Assembly: GCA_965226215.1 (NCBI GenBank)
Contig: CBDDCH010000002.1
Location: 1,240,001-1,304,000 of the forward strand
Length of the DNA: 64,000 nucleotides
From: G963668345 sp965226215
Lineage (GTDB): Bacteria; Acidobacteriota; Terriglobia; Bryobacterales; UBA6623
Reading direction: 5' to 3'
Both the position numbers and the translations under genes were made by a program. Below the pieces are notes generated by a model that was given only the letters and a program-made list of their open reading frames with translations, made no database searches and had not been told where the DNA came from. The first letter of the stretch is position 1. Every line of letters begins with the position of its first letter. Shown here piece after piece: positions 18,993 to 27,973 of the stretch.

Positions 18993-19012
18993 TGCAAGTC
19001 AGTTGCAACTAA
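18993..19012 (+). promoter_or_regulatory. Operator-like inverted repeat TGCAA-N5-TTGCA
   Basis: TGCAAGTCAGTTGCA at 18993-19007 is a perfect 5-5-5 inverted repeat placed just after the predicted transcription start. It overlaps a third box AGTTGCAACTAA (19001-19012). Together with boxes at 18833 and 18956 this suggests binding of a dimeric repressor, possibly a Fur-like metalloregulator; the regulator is not identified. Confidence 0.5.
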
Positions 19013-19051
19013 TATTTTGCTCGGTCATCGGTCTTCTACCCTTTGTATTCC

Positions 19052-21052
19052 ATGCTTAGACGCTTGAGAAAAGCGGTCATGTGGAGTCGTGTGTGGCGGT
19101 GCGCCCTGTGCCTAGTCGCGCTGTCGGCACTCAGTTTGCCGGCACAATTACGCACCGCCCCGGCTGATACCAAGGCGCATAATCTCGCCGCCGCGGCCAC
19201 GACGAGCAAGGTGGCGATGGAAGAGCCCTCGAGATGCTCGCCGGGGCCGGGCATAGCGGCGTCCGTACCCGCGGGCGACTCCGCGGCTAGGAAGACCGGA
19301 TCGTGGGTGAGCCGGATCGACCAGCAGATAGTCGAACTGCGGCAGACACTTGCTCATGTGCAGCGGCAGCTAGACGAGTTGGCCTCGGCGCGGCGTGCAT
19401 TGGTAGACAACGTATTGATAGATGAACGCCTCCCATTGGCTGCCAGAGAGCGCGAAGAAACGCCGGCTGTGGTATTCGCCGAGCCGCGACCCGTGAGGGA
19501 GCCGGCTCTTGCCCTCGCTGAAGAAGCGCCGCGAGAGCGCTCCAGCCAAGCCTCCTCGCCGCAAGCCGAGAAAGAATCGAGTCTTCCCGGACAGGGGCGC
19601 ACCGACAAGGGGTTGTACCAGGGACTGGCCGCGGGAGCGCCTGAATCCCGCTACGGCCGCGGTCTGTTTTCCGATTACGTAAAGATCGGCGGCTACGGCT
19701 CGTTCCGCTATGAAGCGAACAACATCGACCTAGGCCCACAGGTTGGCGACCTGCCGCGCCTCAGACGAGGCCACAACGGCTTCGACTTTCGACGATTTGT
19801 GATGACGCTGGATGCAGCGCCCTTCAAGAGACTTCGTTTCTACACGGAGATCGAGTTCGAGCGGCTGAATGAGATCGAGATCGAGCGCAACGCGATTCCC
19901 GAAAACCTTGGCCGCGCCGGTCGGGTTCGGCGTGGCACGCGCTTCATTCAAGAGGTGGAAGGCACAAGCGGGGGCGCGATTGCCATGGAGCAGGCCTGGG
20001 CACAATACGATTTCAGCGACAACTTCGGGGCGCGCTTCGGCGTGATCCTGCCGCCGCTCGGCCGCTTCAACGTTCTCCACGACGACGATTACTGGGATCT
20101 GCCCCGCCGGCCTCTGGTCAGCCGCGGCGGTCCGGTGATCCCGACGAAGTCCGCCTGGCGCGAAGTCGGCGGCGGGCTTGTTTTCAACAGACCGATCGGC
20201 AACGGCTATGTGGACGGCCAGTTTTATCTGGTCAACGGAGTTCAACTCGACTTCGCGATCGAAGAAGTGGCCTCTCTACGAGAGGGGAGAAATCTGCTCG
20301 AGCTGGAGCCCGAACTTTCTTTCTCCTCCGGTGCCTTTGACGGCAGCCAGACCGCCGACGCCGCTGCCTGGCGGCTCGCCGTCAGCCCCAGCCTGGGGCA
20401 AGAGTTCGCTGTCTCGGGCTATCACGGCCGCTACACCCCCGACTACCTTATCGAGCACGGACAGATCAATGCCATCGCCTTCGACGGCAAGGCCACAATG
20501 GGAAGTTTCGAAATCGAGGGCGAGTATGTCTACACCCATTTCGGTCGGTTCCGAGAAGTGCTCGGCGACATCGGGCTGCAAATGGTAGACGCCGCGGCAA
20601 AAACCTTCAGCTCGGAGACGGCCGACCTCGAAAGCGAGCTGGAGGGCGGATTCAAAGGGCCTTTTACGAATTCGCGCCGCGGGTTCTGGGTGGACTTCAA
20701 GTATCGCGCGCGCCCCAAATGGATGCAGGATAGCTTCCTGGGAAATGATTTTGAAGATCCGCAACTGATTCCCATCCTGCGCTGGGAGAGGATCTGGTTC
20801 GACGACTTTTTGACGGGTTTTGATTTTTCGGGGAGTGAAATTACGCGTTTCGAGACAGAGAACCTGCAACAGGAGCACCTTTCGTTCGGGCTGGCCTATC
20901 GGCCGGTTACATCGGTGGTTTTCACCACCGCCTGGGAACACAACCGCCGTGTCACGGGAAGTCAACTGATTTTCCCCAGGCCGGTCGGCACCGACCCGCT
21001 TGCCGACAAGTCTTTCGACTCGCTTATTCTTGGAGCGACCTTTGGGTTCTGA
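19052..21052 (+). CDS. OprO/OprP-like outer-membrane porin with N-terminal coiled coil
   Basis: About 666 aa from ATG 19052 (a TTG at 19043 and an ATG at 19079 are alternatives). A signal peptide (residues 1 to about 32) is followed by a coiled-coil segment (SRIDQQIVELRQTLAHVQRQ), a low-complexity linker, and a beta-barrel that opens with VKIGGYGSFRYEANN and ends in a terminal Phe (LILGATFGF), the usual signal for outer-membrane insertion. The pattern DFRRFVMTLDAAPFKRLRFY and the phosphate-selective-porin-like layout support a trimeric substrate channel. The substrate is unknown. It heads a same-strand run with FMN-binding, ApbE and PepSY genes, so it probably serves that redox system. Confidence 0.85.
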   Translation: MLRRLRKAVMWSRVWRCALCLVALSALSLPAQLRTAPADTKAHNLAAAATTSKVAMEEPSRCSPGPGIAASVPAGDSAARKTGSWVSRIDQQIVELRQTLAHVQRQLDELASARRALVDNVLIDERLPLAAREREETPAVVFAEPRPVREPALALAEEAPRERSSQASSPQAEKESSLPGQGRTDKGLYQGLAAGAPESRYGRGLFSDYVKIGGYGSFRYEANNIDLGPQVGDLPRLRRGHNGFDFRRFVMTLDAAPFKRLRFYTEIEFERLNEIEIERNAIPENLGRAGRVRRGTRFIQEVEGTSGGAIAMEQAWAQYDFSDNFGARFGVILPPLGRFNVLHDDDYWDLPRRPLVSRGGPVIPTKSAWREVGGGLVFNRPIGNGYVDGQFYLVNGVQLDFAIEEVASLREGRNLLELEPELSFSSGAFDGSQTADAAAWRLAVSPSLGQEFAVSGYHGRYTPDYLIEHGQINAIAFDGKATMGSFEIEGEYVYTHFGRFREVLGDIGLQMVDAAAKTFSSETADLESELEGGFKGPFTNSRRGFWVDFKYRARPKWMQDSFLGNDFEDPQLIPILRWERIWFDDFLTGFDFSGSEITRFETENLQQEHLSFGLAYRPVTSVVFTTAWEHNRRVTGSQLIFPRPVGTDPLADKSFDSLILGATFGF

Positions 21053-21076
21053 CGAAGACCTCGCGCGCATCCGCGG

Positions 21077-21790
21077 ATGAAAACAGCTAAGACTGATTTC
21101 GCTGGCGCACCCTGCAGGCGGGCGTCCGCCTCACGGAAGCGCATTGAGGCGAACTGTCCTCCGACTGGGAGTGCAACTCTCTCTCCCGGCCGGGTGTTGG
21201 AATCCGCGGTGAGAAAGGCAACGGGCCGGCTTGCCGTCGCTGTCCTGTTGCTTCCACCGAGCGCGTACGCGGCGAAGGTGGATGTCTATCTGACGCTGGA
21301 GGAAGCCCCGAAAGCCGTGTTTCCTGAAGCGGATTCGTTCGAGCGGAAGGATGTCGAAGTGAACGACACGATCAGGCGTCGGATGAAAGAGCTCATCGGT
21401 CGCTTGAAGCCCACTATTTGGGAGCCGTTTTACATTAGCTTCATTGCCAGCAGGGAAGAAGAGGTGATCGGCTACGCCGTGATCTGCGAGGAGATCGGCA
21501 AACATCGCCCCATTACGTTCATCGTGGCCGCCTATCCCAACGGAAGTGTCAAGGACGTAGCGTTGATGATGTACCGCGAGCCAGTCGGGGAAGAGGTCCG
21601 TTACCGGCCTTTCCTTAAGCAATTTGCCGGCAAGAGCCTTGAGAATCCTATCTTTCCGCGCCGTGATATCAAGAACGTCACGGGTGCGACGCTGTCGGTC
21701 CGCGCCATGAGCCGCGGGGTGCGCAAGGCGCTGGCCTTCATCCAGCTTGCCTACCTGGATCCAGCCAAGCGGCAGGGGAGAGCTGAATGA
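21077..21790 (+). CDS. Exported FMN-binding domain protein (covalently flavinylated)
   Basis: 237 aa from ATG 21077. A GTG at 21209 may be the true start, because it places a clean signal peptide (ATGRLAVAVLLLPPSAYA) at the N-terminus and gives 193 aa. The C-terminal FMN_bind domain ends with IKNVTGATLSVRAM; the TGAT element is the known flavinylation motif in which the last Thr receives FMN from ApbE. The preceding region (YLTLEEAPKAVFPEAD) is typical of exported FMN-binding electron carriers. The stop overlaps the next start (ATGA at 21787-21790), implying translational coupling with apbE. Confidence 0.9.
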   Translation: MKTAKTDFAGAPCRRASASRKRIEANCPPTGSATLSPGRVLESAVRKATGRLAVAVLLLPPSAYAAKVDVYLTLEEAPKAVFPEADSFERKDVEVNDTIRRRMKELIGRLKPTIWEPFYISFIASREEEVIGYAVICEEIGKHRPITFIVAAYPNGSVKDVALMMYREPVGEEVRYRPFLKQFAGKSLENPIFPRRDIKNVTGATLSVRAMSRGVRKALAFIQLAYLDPAKRQGRAE

Positions 21791-22848
21791 CCACTCGGTA
21801 CAGGTGCTCCGTTCGCTACCGGGTCATTTTGGTGTGTTGGGGACTGCTGCTGACTGCCGAGGTTATCGCAGCCCCTGCGTCTCTCCAGCCGGGATACCGT
21901 CAGGTCGTGCGCCGAGCCCACTACGTGATGGGCACGATCTTTGAGATCACGGCTTACGGCGCCGACCGCGAAGAAACCGTTGCGGCAGTCGAGCAGTCGT
22001 TTGCCGCGATTCGGCAAGCCGACGAAATCCTGAGTCACTACCGTGCAAAAAGCGACCTGATGCGGCTAAATAGAAGCGCATCACAGGGAACTGTTACAGT
22101 CGACCGCGACCTGTATCGAGTGCTGGAGGAAGCGTTGCGGTTCGCACGCCTCTCCGAAGGTGCTTTCGATGTGACCGTGGGACCGCTGGTCAAGTTATGG
22201 GAGGAAGCCGCCGACCGAGATCGGGCGCCGAGTGAACAGGAGATCCTCGAGACTCGCCAGCGAGTGGGATCGGCGAAGGTGGAACTACTTCCCGAACTAC
22301 AAGTGCGGTTCGCGCAGAGGGGCCTTGAGATCAACCTAGGCGCCATCGGCAAGGGATGGGCCGTGGATCAGGCAGTGGCCGTTTTGAAACGCCACGGCGT
22401 CAGCGACGCTTTCGTCAGTGCCGGTACGAGCACGATTTACGCTCTGGGGGATGACGGATCGAGTGAGGGCTGGGAGGTCAGCGTTCGAAACCCGATCGAA
22501 GGTGATTCCCTAGCGACGTTCCGTATCCGTGACCAGGCGATATCCACTTCAGCGGCTTACGAGCGCTATTGGGAAATCACCGGAAATCGCTTTGGCCATA
22601 TCCTCGACCCGCGCAGTGGCCAACCTGCCGCCGGCATGTTGAGCGCCACCGTCGTCGCGCCTACCGCTACCGCGGCTGATGCTCTCTCGACCGCGGCCTA
22701 CGTGATGGGAGTGGAGCAAGGGTCGGCACTGTTTCGACGTTTGAACCTGGAAGGCCTACTGGCGCCGCTTCCCGGATCTCGATCCCCTGAAAGCAGAATC
22801 ATTCGCCGTCCAGGCAGTTCCGTTCTAGAAGCTTCTTTTTCAAGGTGA
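21787..22848 (+). CDS. apbE: FAD:protein FMN transferase
   Basis: 353 aa. It transfers FMN from FAD to a Thr of an exported flavoprotein, here most likely the product encoded immediately upstream. N-terminal hydrophobic segment (VILVCWGLLLTAEVIAAP) indicates export. Motifs: YVMGTIFEITAYG, SEGAFDVTVGPLVKLW, INLGAIGKGWAVDQAV, GHILDPRSGQPAAG and TATAADALSTAAYVMG, the metal and FAD-binding residues of ApbE. Overlaps the upstream gene by four bases and is followed after three bases by the PepSY gene. Confidence 0.95.
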   Translation: MTTRYRCSVRYRVILVCWGLLLTAEVIAAPASLQPGYRQVVRRAHYVMGTIFEITAYGADREETVAAVEQSFAAIRQADEILSHYRAKSDLMRLNRSASQGTVTVDRDLYRVLEEALRFARLSEGAFDVTVGPLVKLWEEAADRDRAPSEQEILETRQRVGSAKVELLPELQVRFAQRGLEINLGAIGKGWAVDQAVAVLKRHGVSDAFVSAGTSTIYALGDDGSSEGWEVSVRNPIEGDSLATFRIRDQAISTSAAYERYWEITGNRFGHILDPRSGQPAAGMLSATVVAPTATAADALSTAAYVMGVEQGSALFRRLNLEGLLAPLPGSRSPESRIIRRPGSSVLEASFSR

Positions 22849-22851
22849 CGC

Positions 22852-23439
22852 ATGTACAGAAACTCCTCAACTTCAGCGACCAAACGACCCAGCGCGCATT
22901 ATCGCTGGTGGCGCGCGGTGCACCTGATTACCGGCTTCCTGGTCGCATTGTGGCTTTTGGCCATGTCGGCTACGGGTGTCCTTATCAATCACCAGGAAAG
23001 TCTCGGATTGACCGAAATGGACGTCGGCAACCGCCACCTGCCCGCGCACTACACCGATGAGTTCCATCCCGAAACAACGCGGTTGAGCGTAATCCTGGCC
23101 GATCTTCACTCCGGTCGATTCTTCGGCGCGAGGGGAAATCTGATCAGCGACGCAGTAGCGCTCATGGTTTTCATCTCTATTGGTACAGGCGTCTACTCGT
23201 TTTTCTTGCGACGCTCGGCGAGTTCGGTTCAACAGGTCGAAAACGGATACGCTGCTGAAGAGCGAAGGAAGCCAGAGGAGCGACTAGTGGCTCACATCCC
23301 TGTCAAGCCGGCGTTGGAAGTGATCGACAAAACTGCGGTACTCACTGCTTCTGAAAGCACAACGCCGCAAAAAAGAGCAGTGGCGCAAGCCAGTGCGATC
23401 ACTAGCGAACGCCCCCTCTCTCAGCCAATGGATCGGTAG
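22852..23439 (+). CDS. PepSY-associated transmembrane protein
   Basis: 195 aa. Helix 1 (AVHLITGFLVALWLLAMSATG) is followed by NHQESLGL, an external loop with LADLHSGRFFG, and helix 2 (LISDAVALMVFISIGTGVYSFFL), as in short PepSY_TM proteins; the C-terminal 80 residues are hydrophilic. Such proteins recur with ApbE and FMN-binding proteins and are thought to carry electrons across the inner membrane to periplasmic flavoproteins. Conserved His near the helices could bind haem. Starts three bases after apbE, so it is the last gene of the operon. Confidence 0.82.
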   Translation: MYRNSSTSATKRPSAHYRWWRAVHLITGFLVALWLLAMSATGVLINHQESLGLTEMDVGNRHLPAHYTDEFHPETTRLSVILADLHSGRFFGARGNLISDAVALMVFISIGTGVYSFFLRRSASSVQQVENGYAAEERRKPEERLVAHIPVKPALEVIDKTAVLTASESTTPQKRAVAQASAITSERPLSQPMDR

Positions 23440-23781
23440 GCTTTTCCGGCTGAGGGGTTCTTGATTTCCGGTGCTCAGCTGTACTTCCGCATCGTCTTCG
23501 GTCGCTACCCTTGGGTAACCGGCCTACCTTTGTCAACCGGCAGGAATGCCGGCCCTATACAGTGGACTTTTGTCACGAGGCTTCGACCCGGCCGGTTAGC
23601 CAACCGGGCCGCTCGTTAGATGCCATGTTTACCGACAACTACATGGGTGGGCCTTCCCCACTGGTGATCGGCGCCGTTGGGGCGCACATGGAAATCCGGG
23701 TTAGATGAGGTAAATCGCTTGGTTTGCACAAGAAGGGCACGACATGTCGTGCCCCTACATTTGCCCGGGAGGTAGGAAGAA
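23440..23781. other. Intergenic region with three palindromes
   Basis: About 340 bases without a gene. It contains CCGGC/GCCGG (23537-23552), a CCGGTTAGCCAACCGG-type hairpin near 23588-23606, and the perfect palindrome at 23735-23754. These may end the flavinylation operon transcript, but no T-rich tail is seen. Confidence 0.5.
23735..23754. repeat. Perfect 20-base palindrome GGGCACGACATGTCGTGCCC
   Basis: Member of the dispersed palindrome family, followed by CCTAC. Compared with 45166-45185 (GGGCGCGACATGTCGCGCCC) the two differ by one base in each arm, with pairing preserved. Confidence 0.85.
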
Positions 23782-24573
23782 ATGGCGAGTAGACGACTCG
23801 ACGGCAAAACATGCGTGGTCTCGGGAGCCGCGCGCGGGATCGGCAAGGACATCGCCGTCCGCTTGGCGGAAGAAGGGGCCCAGGTGGGCGTCGCGGATCT
23901 TGATCTCGAAGGCGCTCAGAAAACCGCCGACGAAATCAAAGGTCAAGGGGGCAAGGCCCTGGCCTGCCAATGCGACGTTTCAAGCCGCGCCGACGTGAAG
24001 CGCATGATCAAGGTCGTCGTGGATGAATTCGGAGCTCTCAACGTTATTTTCAACAACGCCGCCCTAGCCGAAATCAGGTTGTTCATGGATGTGCGCGAAG
24101 AGCATTGGGAACGCATCATGAAGGTGAACGCCTTGGGTGTGCTCATTGCCATGCAGGAGGCGGCCCAGCAGATGATCGATCAAGGCAAGGGCGGAAAAAT
24201 TATCAATACCGCCTCGATCGCCGGCAAAGAAGGCTCTGACCTTCAACCCCACTACTGCGCCAGTAAGTTTTCTGTTGTCGCTCTCACGCAAGCGGGCGCC
24301 CGCGCCCTTGGTAAATATGGGATCACGTGCAACGCGTTTTGCCCCGGTGTGGTCAAGACCGAGCTCTGGGAACAGCTCGACAACGAGTACATGCAGTTGG
24401 GCTTGACCGAGAAGCCCGGCGAGGCCATGGAAGGGTTCGCCTCGCGCACCCTGCTGGGTCGGCCATCGACACCCCAAGATATCGTCGGACTGGCCGCTTT
24501 CCTGGCCTCCGATGATTCCAACTACATCACCGGTCAGTCGATCATGGTCGACGGCGGCTTGGTGCTGCTGTAG
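23782..24573 (+). CDS. Short-chain dehydrogenase/reductase
   Basis: 263 aa; ATG 23782 follows AGGAAGAA. Classical SDR: cofactor motif GAARGIGKD, NNAALAE, catalytic Ser in NTASIAGKEGS, YCASK (Tyr and Lys), and C-terminal GQSIMVDGG. The Asp after the second strand (VADLDLEGAQ) favours NAD(H). Resembles acetoin/polyol dehydrogenases (CPGVVKTELWEQLD), but substrate cannot be fixed. It stands alone between palindrome-rich spacers. Confidence 0.9.
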   Translation: MASRRLDGKTCVVSGAARGIGKDIAVRLAEEGAQVGVADLDLEGAQKTADEIKGQGGKALACQCDVSSRADVKRMIKVVVDEFGALNVIFNNAALAEIRLFMDVREEHWERIMKVNALGVLIAMQEAAQQMIDQGKGGKIINTASIAGKEGSDLQPHYCASKFSVVALTQAGARALGKYGITCNAFCPGVVKTELWEQLDNEYMQLGLTEKPGEAMEGFASRTLLGRPSTPQDIVGLAAFLASDDSNYITGQSIMVDGGLVLL

Positions 24574-24928
24574 GACTCCGGCACAGCAGGCCGCGGGAGC
24601 GCGGAAACCGCGGTTCGTTCGGGATCTTGCTCTCCTGCCGCGACTCGACGCGACACTGGCAAAAACCGCTCGCTCCAACTCGGCCAGAATGTCCTCGAAG
24701 CGGTCCGTCCTTCGAGAAGCGTCCTAGGCCGGGCCCGCCAGCACCATGGCTCCGCCAATCGCGATCAGTACCGCTGTACTTTCCGGATCATCTGGTGTTG
24801 GAAACACTCTAGCCTTTCAGGATCATCTTGCATCGGATAACTCTCCAACGAGCGCGGGGCCGATCAGGATGATACACTGTGTCTCGCAACTCGATTCACT
24901 GTTGGGATGGGGTTGATGGGAAAGACGG
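24574..24928. other. Intergenic region
   Basis: About 355 bases with no supported gene. A near-repeat GGATCATCT occurs at about 24786 and 24820. Otherwise I see nothing recognisable. Confidence 0.4.
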
Positions 24929-25195
24929 ATGCCGATTAGCGACGACTTGTTGCAGATCTTGTGTTGCCCGCGAACCAAAGTGCCGGTGCGCATGCTGCCT
25001 CAAGATCAGTTGGACAAACTCAACGAAAAGATCGCCGAGGGCGCGGTAAAGTACTTCGACGGAAGCGCTGTCGAAAAGCCGCTTCAAGAAGGTCTGATCA
25101 CCGAGGACGAACAGGTGATCTACCGCATCGATGACGACATTCCCGTAATGCTGGTAGATCAAGGAATCCTAACCGACCCACTAGGGGATTCGTAG
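24929..25195 (+). CDS. Trm112-like small protein with incomplete zinc site
   Basis: 88 aa. N-terminal ISDDLLQILCCPRTKVPVRM and C-terminal VIYRIDDDIPVMLVDQGIL match the Trm112/UPF0434 fold, which supports methyltransferases or acts as a small zinc protein. The usual four Cys are not all present: only the CC at the first knuckle remains, the second Cys of that pair is replaced by Thr/Lys, and the second knuckle reads LITEDEQ. A GGGAAAG ribosome-binding site precedes the ATG. Confidence 0.8.
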   Translation: MPISDDLLQILCCPRTKVPVRMLPQDQLDKLNEKIAEGAVKYFDGSAVEKPLQEGLITEDEQVIYRIDDDIPVMLVDQGILTDPLGDS

Positions 25196-25346
25196 CGTCA
25201 CGGCCAATCCAAAGTAGGTTTGTGGCAGCTTCACGTTCTCCCGCATGGATTCCCGGCGGACTTGGGAGAGCCTAGTACGGGTCGCCGGTTGTGAATCCAC
25301 CCCCGGTTCTAGCGTCCCCGCTTTTCGCTAAGTTTCCGTATCTCGC

Positions 25347-27016
25347 ATGACATCGTTGCTCGAGCAGTGGAGATGGCATCGGCTCGTCGAGGCTGGTTTC
25401 GTTGCTCTCCTCGCTGCGTCGGTGCTGGGGTATGGCCTATCCGAGGTTGGAATTGGCAGCGGCTATGTTGATCCGGTGTCGAAGGGGGGGGCACAGGATG
25501 AATCAGTGTATGGACACAGCGCCCTGCGCGTGGCACGTGGGGAGGGTTGGCTGACCCCGGTATTCTTGGACCGCTTCGTGCTTTACAAACCCCCTTTGCT
25601 GATGTGGGCGGGGGCCGGGAGCTTGCGTCTATTCGGGATTTCGCCACCCACGCTCCGCCTACCGGTCGTCCTGGCGGGCGTGACAGTTTGTGTGCTTGTA
25701 TTCCTTTGGGTGAGGCGGTCTCACCGGCTCTTGGTTTCGCTGGCCGCCGTGTTGCTGCTTGCCTCGAATGGAATATTTCACCTGCTCAGTCGGTGTTTCA
25801 TGACCGACGCGATGTTGACCATGTGGTTGGTGGCAGTAGTTTATCTAGTGGACCGAGATTCACGCTTCAGCAAGCCGGCCACGGTTTGGGGAATCGGTCT
25901 GTTCAGCGGCGCAGCGATCATGACGAAAAGCATCGCCGGCGTGCTGCCGTTGATGATCCTTGGTTTCTATTGGGTCGCGGTGAGACGCCACCGGCGTCCT
26001 CGCTTGAGCCGCTTGTTGTTTGCGTTTGGGCTTGCCGGGATGGTTCGCTCCCCTGGCACGTCTATCAATTGCTCGTCCACCAGGAGTGGTTCCTGGCCGA
26101 GTACGTGGGATGGCAGATCATCGAGACCGGAACGATGGCGCCCGGATACTATGCCGGCACCTCCCAGTTGTGGTTCTATTTGCAACGCATGGCGCTCACC
26201 GATCCCGTGCTTTCCCTTTTGTTTCTCATAGGGCTTCCCGGTTTCGTTGCTGCAATTCGTCGTGGCGACAGCGCTTCTTCACGACTGCTGGCGGTCTGGA
26301 TCCTGGTGCTTGGCGCCGCGCTGCTGATCTTTCGCCACCGGGTCGCCTACTATTTGCTGCCGGTTGTTCCTGCGGTCTGTCTCGTGGCAGTGGGTTGGTC
26401 TCCGTTGTTCAAAGGAAAGAGAACGATTGTCACGCTTGCTGCTTTGGTGATCGCGTTTGGGGTGAAAGCGGGTGGGGGCGGCGCCGTGTGGGCCCTCGAT
26501 TTCGATCGTGCAACAGCGCTGAAATCCGCAGCGTCATTAAAAAGATACTGTCAGCAAGAGCGCAGCAACGAGCTGGTCATTGTTTCGGCCGATGACGAGT
26601 TCTATTCCGCGATTCTAGATCTTCCCAAGGTACGCTATTGCCACTTTGCGTCTGCCATTGATCCCGCCAAGGTGTCGAGTTACATGTACGATCTGGGTCT
26701 CATATTAACTGCAGAGCAGTTTAAGAAGCTGCCCAAGTGGGAACAGATATGCGGACGCCGGCTTAGAGCTTGGGGCCTGGCGGACGACGCCCCGGTGGGG
26801 ACCCTGATCGTCGTCGATTCCACGGAGGAATTGATGGACTTGATTCGATCGAGCCCCCAGCGCGACTTCTTCCTGCCGGAGCGGTACCGACAGGAGTTGA
26901 CGTCAGAAGGTGAGCTCGCAGACCACGAGCCTGCATCCAGCGAAGCAGGACGCTTTTTTCTGTTGTCGAAGACATCGTCAAGGCGCGATGCGCCCTGTGG
27001 GCCGGGATCTTTTTGA
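25347..27016 (+). pseudogene. GT39/ArnT-like membrane glycosyltransferase, frameshifted
   Basis: The first frame (from ATG 25347) encodes the N-terminal half (GAQDESVYGHSALRVARGEG, LYKPPLLMWAGAG, then repeated membrane helices) and loses family character after FAFGLAGMV near 26045. A second frame resumes exactly there with PWHVYQLLVHQEWFLAEYVG, more helices and a soluble C-terminal domain, ending at 27016. One missing base in the C4 run at 26050-26053 would join them as GMVRSPWHVYQ. Members transfer sugars or lipid A modifications from polyprenyl-phosphate donors. Either the gene is genuinely broken or there is a homopolymer error in the assembly. Confidence 0.8.
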
Positions 27017-27115
27017 TGGTTTAGTTCCCGAGAAACGTGGAGCTGGCTTGCGCGCATCCCGTTCACGTGACCGGCCTGGCTTTTCATCTCGCGCAGGGAG
27101 CGAATTAGCCCTGAC

Positions 27116-27973
27116 TTAGGCCTTGCGCAGGCGCTTCAAAAGGGCAATCGCTTCGCGGATGTTGGCGCGCTGCTTTTCGCCGGTGATCTCTCGCTCGATG
27201 GACAACGGCCCGCGGTAGCCCAATGCCTTGAGTTTCGCTACGTAGCGATCCATGCCGACATCCCCCTGGCCCAGAGGAACCTCCGTTCCCCAAATCCCTT
27301 TCTCCTTGGGCCAAAGCGCGTCCTTGCAGTGAACGCTGATGACCCGCTCCTTGACCATCTCGAGCGCTTCGAGAGGCTCGCCCGAACCGTAGAGAATCAT
27401 ATTCGCCGGGTCGAAGTTGATGCCCAGGTTGGCCCGGTCGACGTCGCGGATGAAGGTTCCTAACGCGGCCGCCGACTCCTGGCCCGTTTCGAGACCGAAG
27501 CTTTGCCCGTTTCGGCGGCAGTGGTCGCACACTCGGCGAACGATGTCTCGTACCGCCAGGTAGTCGGGATGATCGCCATCTTCGGGGACGAAACCGATGT
27601 GGGTTGCGACCTCGGCGATGCCCAGTGTCTTGGCAAAGTCCGAGCACTCGTAAGTTCGTTTTTCGCGTTCTTCTCGAGTGGCGGGAGGGACGAAGCCAAC
27701 CGTCTTCTGAACAGTGGGAATGTCGGCGTAACTCTCCCCCCGGAAAGCAGGGAAGACAGCCGTGATGGTGAAGTTTAACTCTTCGAGAGCCTGATTCCAG
27801 GCTTGAGTGGCCGCGGGAATGAGATCCGCGTCCGGGTGGACACCGAGCTGGCCGCAGGTAACTCCCAGTCCCTTGACCATTTGGACGATTTCGAAAGGCG
27901 TCCCTTCGACGCCGAGCTCGCCGCCCGTCCAGAACATCACGCCGACTTGCAAGGGTTCGAGTTGGTTCATCAT
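27116..27973 (-). CDS. Sugar phosphate isomerase/epimerase (AP endonuclease 2-like TIM barrel)
   Basis: 285 aa. TIM-barrel protein of the xylose-isomerase-like family: LGVTCGQLGVHPD, TITAVFPAFRGESYADIP, ATHIGFVPEDGDHPDYLAV, FGLETGQES, LGINFDPANMILYGSG, ISVHCKDALWP and PLSIEREITGE supply the metal-binding Glu/Asp/His positions. Typical reactions are isomerisation or epimerisation of sugars or inositols. The neighbours do not indicate the substrate. Confidence 0.88.
   Translation of the reverse strand: MMNQLEPLQVGVMFWTGGELGVEGTPFEIVQMVKGLGVTCGQLGVHPDADLIPAATQAWNQALEELNFTITAVFPAFRGESYADIPTVQKTVGFVPPATREEREKRTYECSDFAKTLGIAEVATHIGFVPEDGDHPDYLAVRDIVRRVCDHCRRNGQSFGLETGQESAAALGTFIRDVDRANLGINFDPANMILYGSGEPLEALEMVKERVISVHCKDALWPKEKGIWGTEVPLGQGDVGMDRYVAKLKALGYRGPLSIEREITGEKQRANIREAIALLKRLRKA

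Noticed and set aside
26020..26595. Third-frame ORF over the glycosyltransferase frameshift
   Set aside because: Its product lacks membrane helices of the family; the two other frames carry the real halves.
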